Below, piece by piece: positions 60,749 to 64,000 of a DNA stretch of 64,000 nucleotides. A model generated the notes under the pieces. The model saw only the letters and a program-made list of their open reading frames with translations, made no database searches and was not told the origin of the DNA. Location of the stretch: contig JAILHT010000088.1 of assembly GCA_024695665.1 (NCBI GenBank), positions 17,024-81,023 on the forward strand, read 5' to 3'. The stretch is from Lachnospiraceae bacterium (GTDB lineage: Bacteria > Bacillota > Clostridia > Lachnospirales > Lachnospiraceae). The number at the start of each line of letters is the position of its first letter. The stretch's first letter is position 1. Position numbers and translations under genes: made by a program.

Positions 60749-61597
60749 TTTAAAGAAGGCTGTGGCTATTGCACCGGGACCTGCGTGGGATCCAATAGCG
60801 CAGCCTATTTTATATCTTCTGAGCGGCTCATGGTAAGCGGCATAAATAGGTTTTGAATCTTCAACATATTTGCTCAACAGTGCATCATCAAGACCGCTGA
60901 AGGCGAGACATACAGGGAAGGAAAAGTCGATTCCTCCGGCATTTTCGACATATTCATTGAGTTTGTTGTTCCCAGCCTTGGACCCTCTTGCTTTACCTAA
61001 CAGTACAACTTCCCCGTTCTCAATTGCGATAACAGGTTTTATCGAGAGAAGATTTCCGGCAAAAGCGACTGCCGATGAGATACGACCACCCTTTTTGAGA
61101 TACTCTAATGTATCCAAGAGTGCAATCACCTTTATATCATTTTTCTTTTTGTTTAAAATGGCTTCAATCTGATCTATGTTCATACCTTCATCGCGCAACC
61201 CACAGGCAAGCTCGATGAGAAGACGCTGACCGATGCAGACAGTAATGGAGTCTACAACATGTACTTTACCGTCAAATTCAGAGGCGGCTATATTTGCGCT
61301 CTGGAAGCACCCTGAGAGTTTTGAAGAGACGGTAATACACAAAACATCTGTGACATCCGGGTCACTTAAAGCTTCTTTAAAAGCCTCCTCATAATCGGAA
61401 GGAGATACCTGGCTTGTCTTTGGAAAAACATCGGTCTCAATCAACTTTTCAAAGAATTCGTCATGTGACATAGTAAAACCATCGAGGAATTCTTCATCGC
61501 CAAAAGTTATTTTTAAAGGAAGAAGCTTCAATGAAAGTTTCTTGGCGTCCTCAAGTGAAATATCACAGGCTGTATCAGTAACGATTTTAATACTCAT
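60743..61597 (-). CDS. DegV family fatty acid-binding protein
   Basis: A 284-aa protein with two-domain DegV architecture. The N-terminal IVTDTACDISLEDAKKL, PKTSQVSPSDYEEAF, and the lipid-binding VHVVDSITVCIGQRLL region are all present, with the late GCAIGSHAGPGAIATAFF. DegV/FakB proteins bind fatty acids for phosphorylation by FakA. The gene ends inside the last six bases of the convergent truA. Confidence 0.9.
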   Translation of the reverse strand: MSIKIVTDTACDISLEDAKKLSLKLLPLKITFGDEEFLDGFTMSHDEFFEKLIETDVFPKTSQVSPSDYEEAFKEALSDPDVTDVLCITVSSKLSGCFQSANIAASEFDGKVHVVDSITVCIGQRLLIELACGLRDEGMNIDQIEAILNKKKNDIKVIALLDTLEYLKKGGRISSAVAFAGNLLSIKPVIAIENGEVVLLGKARGSKAGNNKLNEYVENAGGIDFSFPVCLAFSGLDDALLSKYVEDSKPIYAAYHEPLRRYKIGCAIGSHAGPGAIATAFFKL

Positions 61598-61749
61598 TTT
61601 TATTACCTTTTTATTCCCTTTGCAAATTTTTGTTGACTAATTGTGTGTCATCGTGATATTTATTAAACACATGTTGAATAACGTTTGACAATAAGCAAAT
61701 ATAAGAAATATGTTATTTGATAGACATATGAAAGGAAAGTGTTTAAGAA
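61598..61749. promoter_or_regulatory. Divergent degV/TetR spacer
   Basis: On the plus strand TTGACA near 61687 and TATGTT near 61710 form a possible promoter for the TetR gene with about 17 bases between. The region is AT-rich with short partial inverted repeats around AATAAC and GTTATT (about 61677-61715), which could be the TetR operator. Confidence 0.4.
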
Positions 61750-62331
61750 ATGGATGCCAGGACAAGATATACAAAAATGATGATAAAAAAAGTTTTTCTT
61801 AAACTTCTGAAAGAAAAACCCCTAGAAAAAATTACAGTAAAGGAAATTTGTGAGTTTGCAGAGATAAACAGAGCTACCTTTTACAAATATTATGACAACC
61901 CGTTTGATCTTATGACAAAACTTGAGGAGGAGCTTCTTGTTAATCTTCAGAATAAAATAGATGCGATAGGCACAAGCAGATTTGATCAGATTTTTAAGGT
62001 GATACTGGAGGATGTGAAAGAGAATGAGCAGTTTTACAGAATGACCTTCGATGAAGCGTCTGATACGAGATTCAGGAAGAGGTTGTTTGAACTTTGCTAC
62101 GGTGACAATATGCAGACCATAAAGGAACTGTTTGTGAATCTGGATGACAAAGGAAGAGAATGGTTGTATTATTTTGTCGCAGAGGGAAGCAACGGAATCC
62201 TAAAAAGATGGCTCGATGGCGGAATGACAGAGTCCGTGGATGAGATAGCGAACTTTGCGGAAAGTCTGATAAAGGGAATAAATGAGAGGCTTCCTGCAGT
62301 TTTGACAAACCGGGATAAGGCGAATCGATAA
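61750..62331 (+). CDS. TetR family regulator
   Basis: A 193-aa protein with an N-terminal HTH (about 10-58; ITVKEICEFAEINRATFYKYYDNP) and a C-terminal helical domain of the DhaS-like type. It is divergent from degV and shares a 152-base spacer with it, so it may control degV and itself. AAAGGAAAG precedes the ATG with long spacing. Confidence 0.85.
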   Translation: MDARTRYTKMMIKKVFLKLLKEKPLEKITVKEICEFAEINRATFYKYYDNPFDLMTKLEEELLVNLQNKIDAIGTSRFDQIFKVILEDVKENEQFYRMTFDEASDTRFRKRLFELCYGDNMQTIKELFVNLDDKGREWLYYFVAEGSNGILKRWLDGGMTESVDEIANFAESLIKGINERLPAVLTNRDKANR

Positions 62332-62371
62332 AGACTTTGCCAAAAACTCTCATGAATAAAGAGAAAATGAA

Positions 62372-62400
62372 TTGACACACGTGGGAGTGTGTCGTATAAT
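62372..62400 (+). promoter_or_regulatory. rplM-rpsI promoter with an internal dyad
   Basis: Exact consensus TTGACA (62372-62377) and TATAAT (62395-62400) with a 17-base spacer. An inverted repeat GACACAC (62374-62380) / GTGTGTC (62387-62393) fills the spacer. Confidence 0.9.
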
Positions 62401-62406
62401 ACAAAG

Positions 62407-62546
62407 GCTGTTTAGTGTAAAAATGCAAGCCAAAGCCCCGGCAAGCATTTGAACTTTATAGATTTCGGTTTGAATAAAAGGCAGCGTCCGGACATACGAG
62501 GTCTTTTAAAACCGCATGATTTTGAAAGTTACAAGGAGGAATACCA
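62407..62546 (+). ncRNA. Candidate L13-type leader of the rplM mRNA
   Basis: About 140 bases of leader. The pair AAATGC/GCATTT with GCC/GGC inside (about 62422-62452) can form a stem just after the transcript start, and AAGGAGG ends the leader. Firmicutes rplM leaders are known to be autoregulated by L13; I infer the same, but the fold was not checked against a model. Confidence 0.4.
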
Positions 62547-62978
62547 ATGAACAAAACATTTATGGCTAGTCCTGCTACTATCGATAGAAAATGGTATGTA
62601 GTTGACGCTGATGGAATGACATTAGGTCGTCTCTCATCAGAGGTTGCTAAAGTATTAAGAGGAAAGAACAAGCCGACATTCACACCACATATCGACACAG
62701 GAGATTACGTTATCGTAGTTAACGCTGAGAAGGTAAAGGTTACAGGAAAGAAGCTTGACCAGAAGATTTACTATCATCATTCAGACTATGTAGGCGGAAT
62801 GAAAGAGACAACTCTTCGTGAGATGATGGATAAGCATCCGGAAAGAGTTATCGAGCATGCAGTTAAGGGAATGCTTCCAAAGGGACCTCTCGGAAGAGAG
62901 ATGTATACAAAGCTTTTTGTATATGCAGGTGCAGAGCATAAGCATGCTGCTCAGAAGCCGGAAGTTTTAACATTTTAA
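62547..62978 (+). CDS. rplM: 50S ribosomal protein L13
   Basis: A 143-aa L13 with the canonical segments [47 protein letters not shown] and [12 protein letters not shown]. The length is normal. ACAAGGAGG precedes the ATG. rpsI follows after 19 bases. Confidence 0.98.
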   Translation: MNKTFMASPATIDRKWYVVDADGMTLGRLSSEVAKVLRGKNKPTFTPHIDTGDYVIVVNAEKVKVTGKKLDQKIYYHHSDYVGGMKETTLREMMDKHPERVIEHAVKGMLPKGPLGREMYTKLFVYAGAEHKHAAQKPEVLTF

Positions 62979-62997
62979 TTAGAGGAGGTAAATCACA

Positions 62998-63390
62998 TTG
63001 GCTGATTCAAGATATTACGGAACAGGAAGAAGAAAATCATCTGTTGCAAGAGTATACTTAGTTCCGGGAACAGGAAAAGTTACAGTAAACAAGAGAGATA
63101 TCGATGAGTATTTCGGACTTGAGACACTCAAGGTTATCGTTCGCCAGCCACTCGTACTCACAGGAAACGCTGACAAGTTCGACGTTCTTGTAAATGTTAA
63201 AGGTGGCGGATACACAGGACAGGCAGGAGCCATCAGACATGGTATCGCACGTGCCCTCCTTAACGTAGACAATGATTACAGACCGGCTCTCAAGAGTGCT
63301 GGATTCCTCACAAGAGATCCACGTATGAAAGAGAGAAAGAAATACGGTCTCAAAGCTGCACGTCGTGCACCACAGTTCTCAAAGAGATAA
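62998..63390 (+). CDS. rpsI: 30S ribosomal protein S9
   Basis: A 130-aa S9 starting at TTG 62998 (GAGGAGG upstream). It has the [16 protein letters not shown] start, the [19 protein letters not shown] core and the conserved C-terminal RAPQFSKR whose last residues contact P-site tRNA. The TTG start for an abundant protein is unusual but no ATG or GTG is nearby, and the N-terminus is conserved. Confidence 0.98.
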   Translation: MADSRYYGTGRRKSSVARVYLVPGTGKVTVNKRDIDEYFGLETLKVIVRQPLVLTGNADKFDVLVNVKGGGYTGQAGAIRHGIARALLNVDNDYRPALKSAGFLTRDPRMKERKKYGLKAARRAPQFSKR

Positions 63391-63426
63391 TCTATCCCGA
63401 ATGGGTTTATTTATCAAAAGCAACGA

Positions 63427-63465
63427 AAAACCTCGTAAACACTGCGTTTGCGAGGTTTTCTTTTT
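63427..63465 (+). terminator. Terminator of the rplM-rpsI operon
   Basis: A 14-bp stem (63427-63440 with 63446-63459; AAAACCTCGTAAAC / GTTTGCGAGGTTTT, one G-T) with an ACTGC loop is followed by C and five T. Confidence 0.93.
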
Positions 63466-63763
63466 ATCCGAAAAGCGCGCTGAGAACTGCTCAAAAACTG
63501 ACGGTAGAAGATTCTTTTGATATGACTTGAAATCGTTTAAAACCTCCTTGAGGGTATCCATCCTGCCGGACCAAAAACCGAAAGAGTTTCTTGGGTATTC
63601 ACAAGCTTTTGTTTGATTTTCGACTAAAGAAATAGAGGTTTCATATGTATCCGTATGCAGATGCGAGGATAATAGCTCTTGACAATATATAAAAGATGTG
63701 GTGTTATTTATATTATAGACCGACAGTCAGTCGATTAAATTTTATTCAGGTGATGAAGATTAT
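63466..63763. promoter_or_regulatory. Spacer with promoter and operator of the right-end TetR gene
   Basis: The first 200 bases hold no convincing gene. TTGACA lies at 63679-63684 with TA-rich -10 candidates about 20 bases on. GACCGACAGTCAGTC (63718-63732) is an imperfect palindrome of the kind bound by many TetR proteins. It lies about 30 bases before the TetR start, suggesting autoregulation. Confidence 0.5.
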
Positions 63764-64000
63764 ATGAGAGTTGTAAAAGAAGCGATTGAAAGACGTAATG
63801 AGATCCTTGATGCTGCAGAGGAGCTCTTTGTTACAAAAGGATATGACAAGACGAGTACAAACGATATTTTGGACAGAGTAGGAATTGCAAGGGGGACACT
63901 GTATTATCACTTTAAGTCCAAGGAAGATATTCTTAATGCGATGATAGAGAGGATCAATGATTCTCTTATCGCCAAGGCTAAGATGATCGCGGCAGATACA
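63764..64000 (+). CDS. TetR/AcrR family regulator, N-terminal part (runs off the window)
   Basis: Only the first 79 residues are present. The HTH domain (ILDAAEELFVTKGYDKTSTN, then DRVGIARGTLYYHFKSKEDI) is a classic TetR N-terminus. CAGGTGATGAAG lies upstream of the ATG. The C-terminal ligand domain and the target genes are outside the window. Confidence 0.85.
   Translation, partial: MRVVKEAIERRNEILDAAEELFVTKGYDKTSTNDILDRVGIARGTLYYHFKSKEDILNAMIERINDSLIAKAKMIAADT

Noticed and set aside
63379..63561. A 60-aa minus-strand ORF after rpsI
   Set aside because: It runs through the rpsI terminator stem and the end of rpsI, with no conserved look.

Overview
The window looks like a chromosomal segment of an anaerobic low-GC Gram-positive gut or rumen bacterium, most likely a Lachnospiraceae (Butyrivibrio/Lachnospira/Roseburia type). 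This is inferred from gene content and style, not from a marker-gene search. The signs are AT-rich spacers with good sigma-A promoters, AGGAGG ribosome binding sites, pyruvate formate-lyase, an Ech-type membrane [NiFe] hydrogenase, a ferredoxin-type flavin thioredoxin reductase, a flavodiiron protein, and many lipoproteins with Glu/Ser/Thr-rich linkers. No phage, insertion sequence, CRISPR array, rRNA or tRNA gene was seen.

Layout. 1-5.4 kb: end of a glycerophosphodiesterase, UMF1-type transporter, trpS, AEC permease, guanine deaminase and a 96-aa orphan. 5.5-8.7 kb: pflB-pflA behind a promoter overlapped by a Rex-like site. 8.7-10.7 kb: a chemoreceptor (minus strand). 11.0-18.5 kb: a complete dipeptide/oligopeptide ABC transporter (two ATPases, binding lipoprotein, two permeases), a proline-type M24 peptidase and a cyclophilin-like protein. 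18.5-19.9 kb (minus): a cobalamin riboswitch controlling a DUF4430 lipoprotein and an ECF S component, a probable B12 uptake unit. 20.0-28.9 kb: sugar-isomerase family protein, flavodiiron protein, a small lipoprotein next to a radical SAM/SPASM enzyme, a tannase-like esterase lipoprotein and a two-component system. 28.9-32.4 kb: phosphoglucomutase, then an FFTR-like thioredoxin reductase, thioredoxin and OhrR-type regulator under a promoter with an OhrR-like operator. 32.5-36.1 kb: GH1 glucosidase, ROK regulator, and a strongly expressed-looking 48-aa gene with a structured leader. 36.2-42.6 kb: TetR regulator, MMPL exporter, heptad-repeat surface protein, MntP-like pump. 42.7-50.1 kb: echABCDEF and hypCDE. 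50.2-57.5 kb: small membrane protein plus TPR-like protein, VanW protein, diguanylate cyclase, HypE paralogue, Lrp regulator, aminotransferase, trmL. 57.5-63.4 kb: ECF energising module, truA, DegV, TetR, rplM-rpsI. A TetR gene runs off the right end.

How the parts fit. Ferredoxin and NADH balance is a recurring theme. The Ech hydrogenase exchanges ferredoxin electrons with H2 and ion pumping, the FFTR-like enzyme may draw on ferredoxin for thiol reduction, and Rex-like sites occur at both the pfl and ech promoters. The ECF ATPase/EcfT module near 58 kb could energise the B12 S component near 18.5 kb. The most promising candidates for something undescribed are the lipoprotein/radical SAM pair (22.8-24.3 kb) and the 48-aa gene unit (35.7-36.1 kb).
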